From: Parvularcula sp964342585
Lineage (GTDB): Bacteria > Pseudomonadota > Alphaproteobacteria > Caulobacterales > Parvularculaceae
Length of the DNA: 40,468 nucleotides
NCBI GenBank assembly: GCA_964342585.1
Contig: CAYFHK010000006.1
Coordinates: 1-40,468 of the forward strand
Direction: 5' to 3'
The position numbers and the translations under genes were made by a program. Positions 8,038 to 16,241 of this stretch are shown here, piece by piece; the stretch's first letter is position 1; the number at the start of each line of letters is the position of its first letter. Under the pieces are notes generated by a model. The model ran no database searches. It had not been told where the DNA came from and saw nothing but the letters and a program-made list of their open reading frames with translations.

Positions 8038-9376
8038 TTTTTTGCATGACTTTCGTCCGGCTCATCGATGCCGCGACCGGCGGCAAAGGCATTTGGGCCG
8101 GCGGCTCTTCGTCTTCAGGACCATGCGGATTGTGCGCAGGCGGCAAGTCGAAAACGGCGGGGAAGTGGCTTTCCTTCACCTTACGATCGGCAATCGCCTG
8201 GCCAATTTCATAGGCAATTTGAAGGCCATCAGAGTCCGTCATATTTCGGACGGTATCGATTTGCTTGGTGGTGAGGGCCAAGCCGAGATCCTGGCGCAGC
8301 ACGTCCGCAATCAGGCGCGTTTGAAACCGCTGATAACTACAACGCGCTTCGTTCGTGAGCAGGACGCCCTTCAGATACCCCAATTCTGAGTCGATGAGGT
8401 CAGGGTCTTCTGGTTCGGAGATGAGCTGCATCAACATCTCCCCCATGTCTTCAGCCCCGGAAATCATCGATGTGAGGGCCTCTTTCGCGGCCAAGGCGCT
8501 CGGCAGCTTTTTCAACCGCGCCGTGTTCGTATCATTGACCAAGCTGCCGGTGCCGACGGACGTGACAAGAATTTTGTCATCACCGGTCGGCCAATCAAAA
8601 CCATGCCCCGGCAAGGTGGCGAGGAGGTAAAGCTGAAACGCGGGGTTATTGTGCGGCGTGACGCCGCCATCGATGAAGAGCCCTGAAACGCGTCTTGGCT
8701 TGCCGACGATCTCAATTTCTTCGGGCGCAAAGAAATACGGCGCGGCCGTTGAGGCGCGCACGATGTTGGCAACCGGGAAATGGCGATTGCCAAGATAGGA
8801 TTTATCCGCAGGGTCCGCAAAGAACTTGCCCTTTGGATTATTATGCATCGTCCACGTACTATCTGTGTCGACACGTTTGGCGATAACGGCAAGGCCCGTT
8901 CCCATCGTCGGGTCACCGAGCGTTATGTCGCCAAATTCGTCGCGGAGATATTTGAGAAGGCGCTTACCATCGAATTTGGGGCGCAAAATGCCTTGAGGCT
9001 TAAACACGCCTTTGCGCTTGAAGACGCGCGGCACGATCTCTTGGTAGAGCGACCAAATGTCCGAAACGCTATAGGATTTTGCCGCCAGGCCCGACGCGAT
9101 GATCGCGCCGGTCGAAGTGCCGCCGATCAGATCATAATAGTCGGCGAGACGAAATCCCGGATGGTTGCCATGACGCCGCTGCAGCATGGTTTCGATTTTT
9201 GCCAGGATAGCGATCGCCATCGCCCCGCGCACGCCACCCCCGTCTAGCGCCAAAATGCGCTTGGGCCCACGTGGCGCCAAATGCTCGGCCAAATCATACC
9301 GATGGTAGGCCCGACGACGCGGATCCGCCGCACCGCGAACAATTGTTCGATCCCTGAAGAAAACGCGCCGAACCAT
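8006..9376 (-). CDS. Patatin-like phospholipase
   Basis: A patatin-family lipid acyl hydrolase of about 456 residues. The oxyanion loop is DGGGVRG (44-50), the nucleophile elbow is GGTSTG with Ser near 87, and the catalytic aspartate is in FIDGGV near 235, so the Ser-Asp dyad is intact. An N-terminal basic extension of about 38 residues precedes the domain, and a C-terminal extension of about 120 residues ends in a proline-rich tail. No signal peptide is evident, so it is probably cytosolic and acts on membrane phospholipids. Patatins act as membrane-degrading effectors in CBASS immunity (CapV), but no cGAS-like gene is present here. It may be the last gene of the exosortase-asnB operon, 79 bases behind asnB, or partner the convergent SLATT-RyR pair. 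Confidence 0.93.
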   Translation of the reverse strand: MVRRVFFRDRTIVRGAADPRRRAYHRYDLAEHLAPRGPKRILALDGGGVRGAMAIAILAKIETMLQRRHGNHPGFRLADYYDLIGGTSTGAIIASGLAAKSYSVSDIWSLYQEIVPRVFKRKGVFKPQGILRPKFDGKRLLKYLRDEFGDITLGDPTMGTGLAVIAKRVDTDSTWTMHNNPKGKFFADPADKSYLGNRHFPVANIVRASTAAPYFFAPEEIEIVGKPRRVSGLFIDGGVTPHNNPAFQLYLLATLPGHGFDWPTGDDKILVTSVGTGSLVNDTNTARLKKLPSALAAKEALTSMISGAEDMGEMLMQLISEPEDPDLIDSELGYLKGVLLTNEARCSYQRFQTRLIADVLRQDLGLALTTKQIDTVRNMTDSDGLQIAYEIGQAIADRKVKESHFPAVFDLPPAHNPHGPEDEEPPAQMPLPPVAASMSRTKVMQKIKALAPSARR

Positions 9377-9378
9377 TA

Positions 9379-9410
9379 ACCCCCGCCCACAGCAAAGCTG
9401 TTCTAGGGGT
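9379..9410 (-). promoter_or_regulatory. Hairpin that could mask the patatin ribosome site
   Basis: Read on the minus strand, ACCCC, TAGA, ACAGC, TTT, GCTGT, GGGC and GGGGGT run directly up to the patatin ATG. ACAGC pairs with GCTGT around a 3-base loop and ACCCC can pair with GGGGT, leaving a small internal loop. The G-rich run is the only plausible ribosome site, 3 bases from the ATG, and it would sit inside the outer stem. This suggests translational control, but the fold is small and could be chance. Confidence 0.3.
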
Positions 9411-9455
9411 GGTTATGACACGCTGCAGCAATGACCGGAAGCCCGGCCAGATCGT

Positions 9456-11357
9456 TTATCGGTGTGGCTGTGGCGGCCGATTGGCCGTTTCTCGCGTTAA
9501 GAAGGCATCAAACATCACAATCGACCAAAGCGCTTGGCCGTACTGGCCCGCGCCTTTTGCATGTTGTGCAGCCAGCTTCTCGACGTGATCGACCGCGAAA
9601 TACCCGCTATCGCGCCAAGCCGTGGCCGAGCGCAGCTTTTGCTGAAGGGGCGACTCCGCGCCCCGAAAAGCCCGATCGATCGGCGCGGCGAACCCGCGCT
9701 TTGGTGCAGCCAAGGCCGATGCGGGAAGCTGGTCGGCCAATGCGGCCGTCATCACGCGTTTGTGATCGCCCGCATGGAATTTGAAAGCGCGCGGGAGAGA
9801 AATTGCCCATTCGACCAGCGACGGATCTAGCAGCGGTGGGCGGACCTCGAGCCCCACAGCCATGCTGGCACGGTCGATCTTCACCAGCATCCGGCCGGGC
9901 AGCCACGTCTTTAGGTCAGCGATTTGCGCGGCCGTCACAGGATCATCCGTGTCCGCAGCGAGATAGGCTGTCTCGACGTGCCGTTCCGGCCGATAGTCCC
10001 GCAGCTCCTCGGTGAGCAGGCTGCGCGTCACGTCTGGCAGAACGGCGGAGACCGCGCGCGCATATCCCGCCCCCGGGCTCTCACCAATGGCTTGCAAACC
10101 GGTCTTCAGACGAAGCGGCGCCGGGGCGCTGTGCCAGCGGGGGTAGACCGCGCCAAGCCCTGCGATAACAGAGCGGCGGAAGGGCCCCGGCAGCAGGCGG
10201 CGGATATGGTGCTCCCGCGCGATGCCCGCATAGCGCGTGTACCCCGCAAAAAGCTCATCGCCGCCATCCCCCGAAAGGGCGACGGACGCCCAATTCTTAG
10301 CTTGCTGACACAGGAGGAAAGTGGGGGCGGCTGAACTGTCAGCGAAGGGTTCACCATAGATGGCGGCAAGTGTGGGGACGAGGCTCGCCAGCTCGGTGTG
10401 GGCTTTGAGGCTCTGATGATCAGTCCCCAAATGGTGCGCCATGGCTGCACCGGCGGCTGTTTCATCCAAAGCTGGATCATCAAGACCCATGGTCAGTGTA
10501 CGAAGGCGGTCAGTGCTATGTGTTGCTGCGCTGACCACAGCGGCGGAATCAAGACCGCCGGACAAGAAGGCGGCGATCGGTACATCCGCCATCATTTGCG
10601 CGCTGACCACGTGGCGAAGTCGGCCCGAGAGGTCCTCCGCCGCTTCATCCAGTGATCGCGGGCCCTGGCCAAACCGTGTCAATTGCCAATATCGGTGGGG
10701 TGCACGAACCTTTTGGCCTCGCCGAAAAATGCGCACATGTCCAGGGCTGAGTTTTTCGATATGGCTATAGATGCACCCAGGGTCGGGCACATAGCCATAA
10801 AACAAATAGTCCGCCACCGCCGTTGGCTCGATCACGTTCGGCACGCGGTCGGATGCCAGAAGCGCATCGATCTCTGACGCGAACAACAAAAAGCCGTTGT
10901 CGGTAATATGCGTATAAAGAGGTTTTTCGCCGAGGCGGTCGCGGGCGAGCAGCAGCGTTTCGGCACGCTGGTCCCACGCGGCGAAAGCGAACATGCCTTG
11001 TAAATCGCCGAGCACATCGACGCCGCGGCGTTCAATCAGCTCTGCCAATACCTCGGTATCGGAGCGCGTTCTGAACTTGACGCCAAGCGGCTCAGCTTCA
11101 TGGCGCAGATCGGCGTGGTTATAGATTTCGCCATTGAAGGTCAGGATTGTTTTACCGCTCCGTGTTCGGAACGGTTGCTGACCGCCATCGATATCGACAA
11201 TGCTCAGTCGGCGATGGCCGAAGCCAATGCCAGGCTCGAAATAGTAGCCGTGATCATCTGGCCCGCGATGCGCGAGGGCCTGAGTCATCCGTTCGAGCGC
11301 GCCGCGATTGATGTCGCGCTTGCCCTCGAGGTCAACAATGCCAGCGATCCCGCACAT
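9456..11357 (-). CDS. Exosortase-associated asparagine synthetase-type amidotransferase
   Basis: A 633-residue glutamine-hydrolysing asparagine synthetase-like enzyme. The class II amidotransferase domain starts with nucleophile Cys2 (MCGIAGIVDL) and contains AHRGPDDHG, FNGEIYNH and SDTEVL. The ATP-pyrophosphatase domain has SGGLDS at 266-271 and SGDGGDELFAGYTRY. Both active sites look intact. It matches the subgroup that travels with exosortase A (XrtA/PEP-CTERM amidotransferase), and the adjacent exosortase gene supports that. Members are thought to modify extracellular polysaccharide precursors or surface proteins rather than make free asparagine; that is inference. The start lies 8 bases after the exosortase stop, without a strong ribosome site, which implies coupled translation. 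Confidence 0.93.
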   Translation of the reverse strand: MCGIAGIVDLEGKRDINRGALERMTQALAHRGPDDHGYYFEPGIGFGHRRLSIVDIDGGQQPFRTRSGKTILTFNGEIYNHADLRHEAEPLGVKFRTRSDTEVLAELIERRGVDVLGDLQGMFAFAAWDQRAETLLLARDRLGEKPLYTHITDNGFLLFASEIDALLASDRVPNVIEPTAVADYLFYGYVPDPGCIYSHIEKLSPGHVRIFRRGQKVRAPHRYWQLTRFGQGPRSLDEAAEDLSGRLRHVVSAQMMADVPIAAFLSGGLDSAAVVSAATHSTDRLRTLTMGLDDPALDETAAGAAMAHHLGTDHQSLKAHTELASLVPTLAAIYGEPFADSSAAPTFLLCQQAKNWASVALSGDGGDELFAGYTRYAGIAREHHIRRLLPGPFRRSVIAGLGAVYPRWHSAPAPLRLKTGLQAIGESPGAGYARAVSAVLPDVTRSLLTEELRDYRPERHVETAYLAADTDDPVTAAQIADLKTWLPGRMLVKIDRASMAVGLEVRPPLLDPSLVEWAISLPRAFKFHAGDHKRVMTAALADQLPASALAAPKRGFAAPIDRAFRGAESPLQQKLRSATAWRDSGYFAVDHVEKLAAQHAKGAGQYGQALWSIVMFDAFLTRETANRPPQPHR

Positions 11358-11365
11358 TGGCTGTC

Positions 11366-12310
11366 TCAGCTGATGCTGCCGGCGACGAGCAGACCGGCGA
11401 CGAGGGCGAGGAAGCGAGGCGGCGGCATCTCATCGGGCATGGACCGCGCGTCATCGAGGTCAGGGCGGTGCGGCGCGTCGGGATCCGCCATCATCAGGGC
11501 TGCGACACCTAGCACGGCCATGATCCCGCCGAAGAAGATCCAGCCATACAGTAGGTGATCCACACCCGCTGCAATCTGCAGGCCAGATTTATGGGCGATA
11601 ATAACCGTCAGTGTCGCGCGTAGTCCGTTCGCAATCACCGGGACGAACAAAGCCATCAGAAGGAAGCCGACCTGCTTGCGCCAGTCTGTAAACAGAAGAT
11701 GGATGAGCAGAAGGGAGGCGGTGAACGTCGCCAACAAGAAGCGTAACCCTGCACACGCGCGCGCAACGGAGAAATCACCGACCGTCGTCCGAATGAGCCA
11801 GCCTTCCTTCACGGCCTCGATATTGACGAAGGAGAGGACGCCCATGATCGCCGTAGCGGTGATTTCGCGAAGCAAAGGGATAAGGCTGTCGCCAACCGGG
11901 ATCATGGTCAGCATAAAGAGCAGCGCGAACCGGTGGTGCCACGCGAATGGCCTGCCCAAAAAGGCCGCCGGCAACGAGATCAGCGTAAAAGCGATCCCGA
12001 TGTGCTGGAACAGCCGTGCATCTGTGACGGTGCCCAGGGTATAGGCGCCAGCACCGGCGGCAACGCCCCATAGAGCCTTCGGCCAAACGGAGAGGGGCAT
12101 GCTCCGGTCCCACCCAATGCCAATCAGCAAGATGGCGGCGGGCAGAACGAAAAGCCCATGGCCATAGGCGTCACTCGACCACCAAATGGAGACAAGATGC
12201 GTCACCCCATCGCGCCAGAGGACGCACATGGCCAAGATCGCCCCCGCAAGCGCGAACCCGTTCGTGGCGCGGCGGAGATGGACCGATGTGTTCATCGCAT
12301 GTGTCGACAC
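11366..12310 (-). CDS. Exosortase (XrtA/EpsH-like), lacking the EpsI domain
   Basis: A polytopic inner-membrane cysteine transpeptidase of about 314 residues that recognises PEP-CTERM-type sorting tails. The catalytic triad is present: Cys186 in ACAGLRF, Arg231 in ANGLRA and His252 in GVDHLLYGW. The conserved MIPVGDSLIPLLREITA segment precedes it. I start at the GTG complementary to 12308-12310 because GGAGGG lies 5-6 bases upstream; an ATG five codons later is poorly spaced. Many XrtA proteins carry a C-terminal EpsI domain, but here only a linker and one hydrophobic stub (about 299-314, RFLALVAGLLVAG) remain before the stop. It sits 34 bases behind tamB and directly ahead of asnB. No PEP-CTERM substrate is encoded in the window. 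Confidence 0.92.
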   Translation of the reverse strand: MSTHAMNTSVHLRRATNGFALAGAILAMCVLWRDGVTHLVSIWWSSDAYGHGLFVLPAAILLIGIGWDRSMPLSVWPKALWGVAAGAGAYTLGTVTDARLFQHIGIAFTLISLPAAFLGRPFAWHHRFALLFMLTMIPVGDSLIPLLREITATAIMGVLSFVNIEAVKEGWLIRTTVGDFSVARACAGLRFLLATFTASLLLIHLLFTDWRKQVGFLLMALFVPVIANGLRATLTVIIAHKSGLQIAAGVDHLLYGWIFFGGIMAVLGVAALMMADPDAPHRPDLDDARSMPDEMPPPRFLALVAGLLVAGSIS

Positions 12311-12312
12311 AT
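12299..12312. promoter_or_regulatory. 14-bp palindrome over the exosortase start
   Basis: ATGTGTCGACACAT is a perfect 14-base palindrome spanning the proposed GTG start (12308-12310) and lying beside its GGAGGG ribosome site. It may be an operator or simply chance; no second copy was noticed nearby. Confidence 0.25.
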
Positions 12313-12344
12313 TTCCCTCCGCCTGTTTCCTTGGCAGGTGGAGG

Positions 12345-15300
12345 TTAATAATCGCGCTTATAGTTCGCAGAAACGTTTTGCGCGCCATTGGCTTTTAACG
12401 TCGACTCCACGGTCACTGTATCACTCACTTCGTAAGTGATGGTGACTTCGGTGCCTGCCTCCTGCGCGGATTGCTTCGCAGAGACGTAAACATTGTCGGA
12501 GATGTACTTGCCCACTTCGACTTGGCCGGCGCCAGTTTCGGAATCGACGCCGAAGGAAAGCGCATCGAGCCCCAAAGTCGAGCGAATGCCGCCGCCGCCC
12601 CCGCCGCCGAAGGGGCTTGTCCCGGTGAGCTGCGCGATGGCGCTGGCGATTTGCACGCTTTCGAGGGCCGAAAGCTCGGTTGGCTGCTTGCCGAAAAGCA
12701 CCAGCGCCATGATGTCTTCATCTGGCCGGTTAGGATTCGACGATAAGGAGATCTGCGGATCAGAGGCGGGCCCAGCAACCGTAACGAACGCGGTCACTTC
12801 AGTCGCTTCATAGGCCGCGGTGAGATCGATCCGGGGATCAATTTCTGCGCTGGTGCGGCTGAAGGCAATGCGGCCGTCGGTGATGTCAAAGGTGCGGCCT
12901 GCAAAATCAAAGGTGCCCTCACGGTTGGAGATGGAGCCGCCGAGAATAGGGGCGTTGGCCGTTCCCGCCACGGTCAGATCAACGGACCATTCGCTGTTGA
13001 GGCCTCGGCCGCGGACGAAGACGCGGTTATCGGCTCTAATGGCCAGGTCGAGCCGGATGCGCGAGGGCTCGCGCTCTTCCGCGGCCTCGATTTCGCCGGC
13101 CTCTGGAAGCTGGCCATCGGTGCGGACGATGTCGACCGGCACAAAGGTCGGCGCGCCGCTTGCGGGCACTTCGCTGGGGATGATGTATTCCGCTTCGTTG
13201 ACGGTGGCCTGTCCGGCCACCAGCAAATCTTCCAGGCTGCCGGTGATCGCGATATCGCTGCTGGCCGTCAGATTGAGTTCAGGGCTTCTGATCAGCCGCG
13301 CACGGTCCAGCACGAACCGCGTATCGATCTCGGAGGCACCTTCATTCAAGTTGAAGGTGCCATTGAGGGAGACCGCATTGGGTCGCTCGTCAACGCCCGA
13401 TCCCGTCAACCTCAGCGTCCCTTGCGCGCCCGTCGGGGTGAGGCCGAACTCGGCATCGGCAGAGAGGTTCGTCAGGGTAAAGCCGACTTCCTCGTCTTCG
13501 ACACGGCCCTCGCGCAGCGTGATGGTGCCATCGAGTGCCGGTGCCGTCGGCGTGCCGCGTATGGCGACGTTGCCTTCGATCGCGCCGCGCAAAAGGATGG
13601 GGATGTCTTCGATAAAGGGTGAGAGCTGCGCGAGATCGCCGTTCAGCCGGACGAGACCGTCCATCGGCGTCTCGGGCAATTCCACCCCCAGCGTGCCGGC
13701 ATCGCGCGTGAGGCGGAGCGGCAGCGTGAGCCGAGCGTTTGCGAATTCGCCATTGGTGTCTTCCGTGATCCGCGCATTGCTTTGCAGCTCGCGGCCATTC
13801 CATGCGCCATCGACGGCCAAGGTTGCGGCATTGCCGTCTTCGTCCTGGGCGCGCGCCGATAGCTCAAACGTAGCAGGCGTACTTTCATTCGTGTCGAGAC
13901 GAACCTGCGCCGTCAGCGGCACTTCGACGCCCCGCAGGGGAATTGCCGAAAGATCTGCGTCCGCCTGCCAGCGAGAGGGGACGTAGCTGCCCGACACAGA
14001 AACACGTCCCTCATCAAGCCAATCAAGGTCCATCTGTGTAACGCGGATCGTCTCGCCGATGGTCACCGTTGTTGGCGCCAGGAGCGTGATTTGATCGCTC
14101 GGCTGCGTGCTACCAACGCCGACATTCAACGTGCTCAAAAGAACTTCCGGCGCCTCAGCTGCGGTGTCGACCTGCGCCGCCGCGTTAAAGCCAATGAGAT
14201 AAGTGTCGGCGACATAAGCATCCTCGAATTGGATGGCGACATCGATGGCGTCTGGTGGACCATTTGCGAGCACCTGAAGGCCTTTTACCTCGCTGCCTGC
14301 GACGGCGATATCCTCGCTGATGATCCGTGCAGAGAGAGGGGCTGTCTCGCTCCCGCGGCTGACGTCGACCGACAGTGTACCTCTTGGTGGGGCGCCGCCG
14401 ATCGCGATCGCATTCTCAGTGGCCGTGATTTCAGCGTTGAGTTGCGCTGCGCCGCTGGCGGGGCTGAAATTGCCAGACGCAGTTGCCTCAATGCCCGCTA
14501 GGCGCGCATCAAGTCGGGTGAGGCGGTAGCTTTCTTCCGTGGTCGTCAGGTCTACCAAAGCCCGGTAGGAGCCATTCGTCGATGTGATGCGGACGGTCCC
14601 CGATGGCCGGGTCGGCAAACCGGTCAGGTCGGCGGACAAGGTCCCTGGCGTAAAGATGGTTTCATCGTATTCCCCGCGGGGGATCGCGGCGGAGAGCGTG
14701 AGCTTTGCGTCTTCCGTCGTGCCCGAAGCCTTGACCGTCGCGGTGACAGGCGCAGCAAGGTTGAGCCCTTCAACAAAGCGCGGCGGAAGCCCGCGGCCCA
14801 CCCGCATCGAAAGGTCGGCATCAATCACGCCGCTCTCTAGCCCATAATCGGCAGCGCCACTGACGCGCAGTGCAATGTTTTGATCTTTGCCAAGATTGAT
14901 CAGCGCATCTCGTACCGACAGCTGGTTTTCGGCAGTCAGTGTTACATTCGCTGAGAGATCACCGCCCTGCGCTAGAACATCATCAATCGGTGTGTCGGCC
15001 AGAGGGATACGCGGCGCCGTCAGCGCGATGCGCCCTTGGAACGGCGTGGTCTCCCTGCTGCGGCCTTCTTCCAACACCAAATTCGCCGTGTCAGTATTGA
15101 GCTCGCCGGAGAAGGCCCATGCCCCCTCATCACTCTGTTGGGCATTCGCGGTCAGGGTGAGGGGCCCGGCGAAATCGGCGGCGCCGTACTGCTCCAGCAA
15201 GTCCGCGGAAAGATCGCCGCGAACGTTCGCTGTGATATCCGTCGCCTGCTGATTAAGATTGAAGTCAGCCACGATCTCCCCAAAACGCCCTTTGAGCGAA

Positions 15301-16241
15301 TTGATCGACAGATTGACGATGTCGTTGTCGTCGATTCTCCCCGCGGCGGCGATCTCAACGCGCTCTCCCATCGCGGCACGTGCATCCTCTGGGATCAATG
15401 GCCCCGGCGCGATCGTCAGCGCGAATTGCGTCTGGTCTAGGGTTTTGAGATTCCCGCTGACGGCGCCACCCAACGCACCGTAGTCGCCGAGGCTGGCATC
15501 CAGATCGCCCGACCAATCGGCAAGTGGTCCGCTGCCGTTCAGGCTGATCCATATGGCATCTCCGGCTTTGGCCAGAGATGAGATCATCCCATTGGGTGCA
15601 CTCAGCGCCTCGATATTGAGTGTGAGATCGTCGCGATTGAGATCAATCACCGCACGAACCAAATCTTGGTCTTCCTCGGCGTCAAGGCGCGCGCGAGATT
15701 GGATGCGGCGCCCTTGCGCTTCAAGATCGGCTCTGAACCGGAGATCGTACCGCTCCCCCAGTACCGGCTCGCGGATTGAGATCTCGTCGATCAAAACGTT
15801 GGCCACGCGAATGTTGGGCAAAGAGAAGTCACCGCCCTCGTCATCCTCTTCGTCTTCCTCCTCAGCGGGGCGCTCAGGAAGCGTGGGCTGACGGAACAAA
15901 ATCGCATCGGTGACCGTGAAGTCATCGACAACGATCGCCCCGCGGATGAGGGCGAGGGGGTCCCATTCCAAATGCAGGCGTTCGATGCTCACCCAAACGC
16001 CCTCGTCGTCAGACATCGAGACATTGCTGAGAATGAGTTCGCCGGGCAGCGCGCCCGCGATCGGATCGAATTCGATCTCACTTCCAAGCGCCGTCTTAAC
16101 AGCGTCTTTCACAATCGGCCGTGCAATGTTGTCGATCAGCGCACGGCCGGGACCGGTTTTTGGCAGCACGAACACCGCGGCCAGCGCGATAATGATGAGC
16201 GCGCCGAAACCGAGCGCTGCGTATTTGATCACTCTACGCAT
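12345..16241 (-). CDS. tamB: Translocation and assembly module protein TamB
   Basis: A 1298-residue AsmA-like bridge protein of the periplasm that works with TamA in outer-membrane biogenesis and lipid transport. The N-terminal anchor is a single TM helix (about 7-27), followed by long repetitive beta-strand sequence that should form an extended lipid groove. An acidic run (AEEEDEEDDEGGDF) lies near residues 125-140. The C-terminal DUF490/TamB domain includes GGSISNREGTFDFAGR, DPRIDLTAAYEA and FGKQPTELSALESVQIA, then a seven-glycine run, and ends in YKRDY as expected for a domain that meets the TamA barrel. The start overlaps the tamA stop by one base (TAATG). Size and order are normal for the family. 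Confidence 0.95.
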   Translation of the reverse strand: MRRVIKYAALGFGALIIIALAAVFVLPKTGPGRALIDNIARPIVKDAVKTALGSEIEFDPIAGALPGELILSNVSMSDDEGVWVSIERLHLEWDPLALIRGAIVVDDFTVTDAILFRQPTLPERPAEEEDEEDDEGGDFSLPNIRVANVLIDEISIREPVLGERYDLRFRADLEAQGRRIQSRARLDAEEDQDLVRAVIDLNRDDLTLNIEALSAPNGMISSLAKAGDAIWISLNGSGPLADWSGDLDASLGDYGALGGAVSGNLKTLDQTQFALTIAPGPLIPEDARAAMGERVEIAAAGRIDDNDIVNLSINSLKGRFGEIVADFNLNQQATDITANVRGDLSADLLEQYGAADFAGPLTLTANAQQSDEGAWAFSGELNTDTANLVLEEGRSRETTPFQGRIALTAPRIPLADTPIDDVLAQGGDLSANVTLTAENQLSVRDALINLGKDQNIALRVSGAADYGLESGVIDADLSMRVGRGLPPRFVEGLNLAAPVTATVKASGTTEDAKLTLSAAIPRGEYDETIFTPGTLSADLTGLPTRPSGTVRITSTNGSYRALVDLTTTEESYRLTRLDARLAGIEATASGNFSPASGAAQLNAEITATENAIAIGGAPPRGTLSVDVSRGSETAPLSARIISEDIAVAGSEVKGLQVLANGPPDAIDVAIQFEDAYVADTYLIGFNAAAQVDTAAEAPEVLLSTLNVGVGSTQPSDQITLLAPTTVTIGETIRVTQMDLDWLDEGRVSVSGSYVPSRWQADADLSAIPLRGVEVPLTAQVRLDTNESTPATFELSARAQDEDGNAATLAVDGAWNGRELQSNARITEDTNGEFANARLTLPLRLTRDAGTLGVELPETPMDGLVRLNGDLAQLSPFIEDIPILLRGAIEGNVAIRGTPTAPALDGTITLREGRVEDEEVGFTLTNLSADAEFGLTPTGAQGTLRLTGSGVDERPNAVSLNGTFNLNEGASEIDTRFVLDRARLIRSPELNLTASSDIAITGSLEDLLVAGQATVNEAEYIIPSEVPASGAPTFVPVDIVRTDGQLPEAGEIEAAEEREPSRIRLDLAIRADNRVFVRGRGLNSEWSVDLTVAGTANAPILGGSISNREGTFDFAGRTFDITDGRIAFSRTSAEIDPRIDLTAAYEATEVTAFVTVAGPASDPQISLSSNPNRPDEDIMALVLFGKQPTELSALESVQIASAIAQLTGTSPFGGGGGGGIRSTLGLDALSFGVDSETGAGQVEVGKYISDNVYVSAKQSAQEAGTEVTITYEVSDTVTVESTLKANGAQNVSANYKRDY

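Noticed and set aside
6542..9376. A complete CBASS operon
   Set aside because: A patatin (CapV-like) and a SLATT-like protein are present, but there is no cGAS/DncV-type nucleotidyltransferase and the patatin is on the opposite strand.
9456..11357. Housekeeping asparagine synthetase AsnB
   Set aside because: Adjacency to an exosortase and the subgroup features favour the exosortase-associated amidotransferase.
12820..13986. 388-codon open frame on the plus strand
   Set aside because: Lies entirely opposite tamB, Ser/Arg/Pro-rich with no domain; a GC-rich shadow frame.
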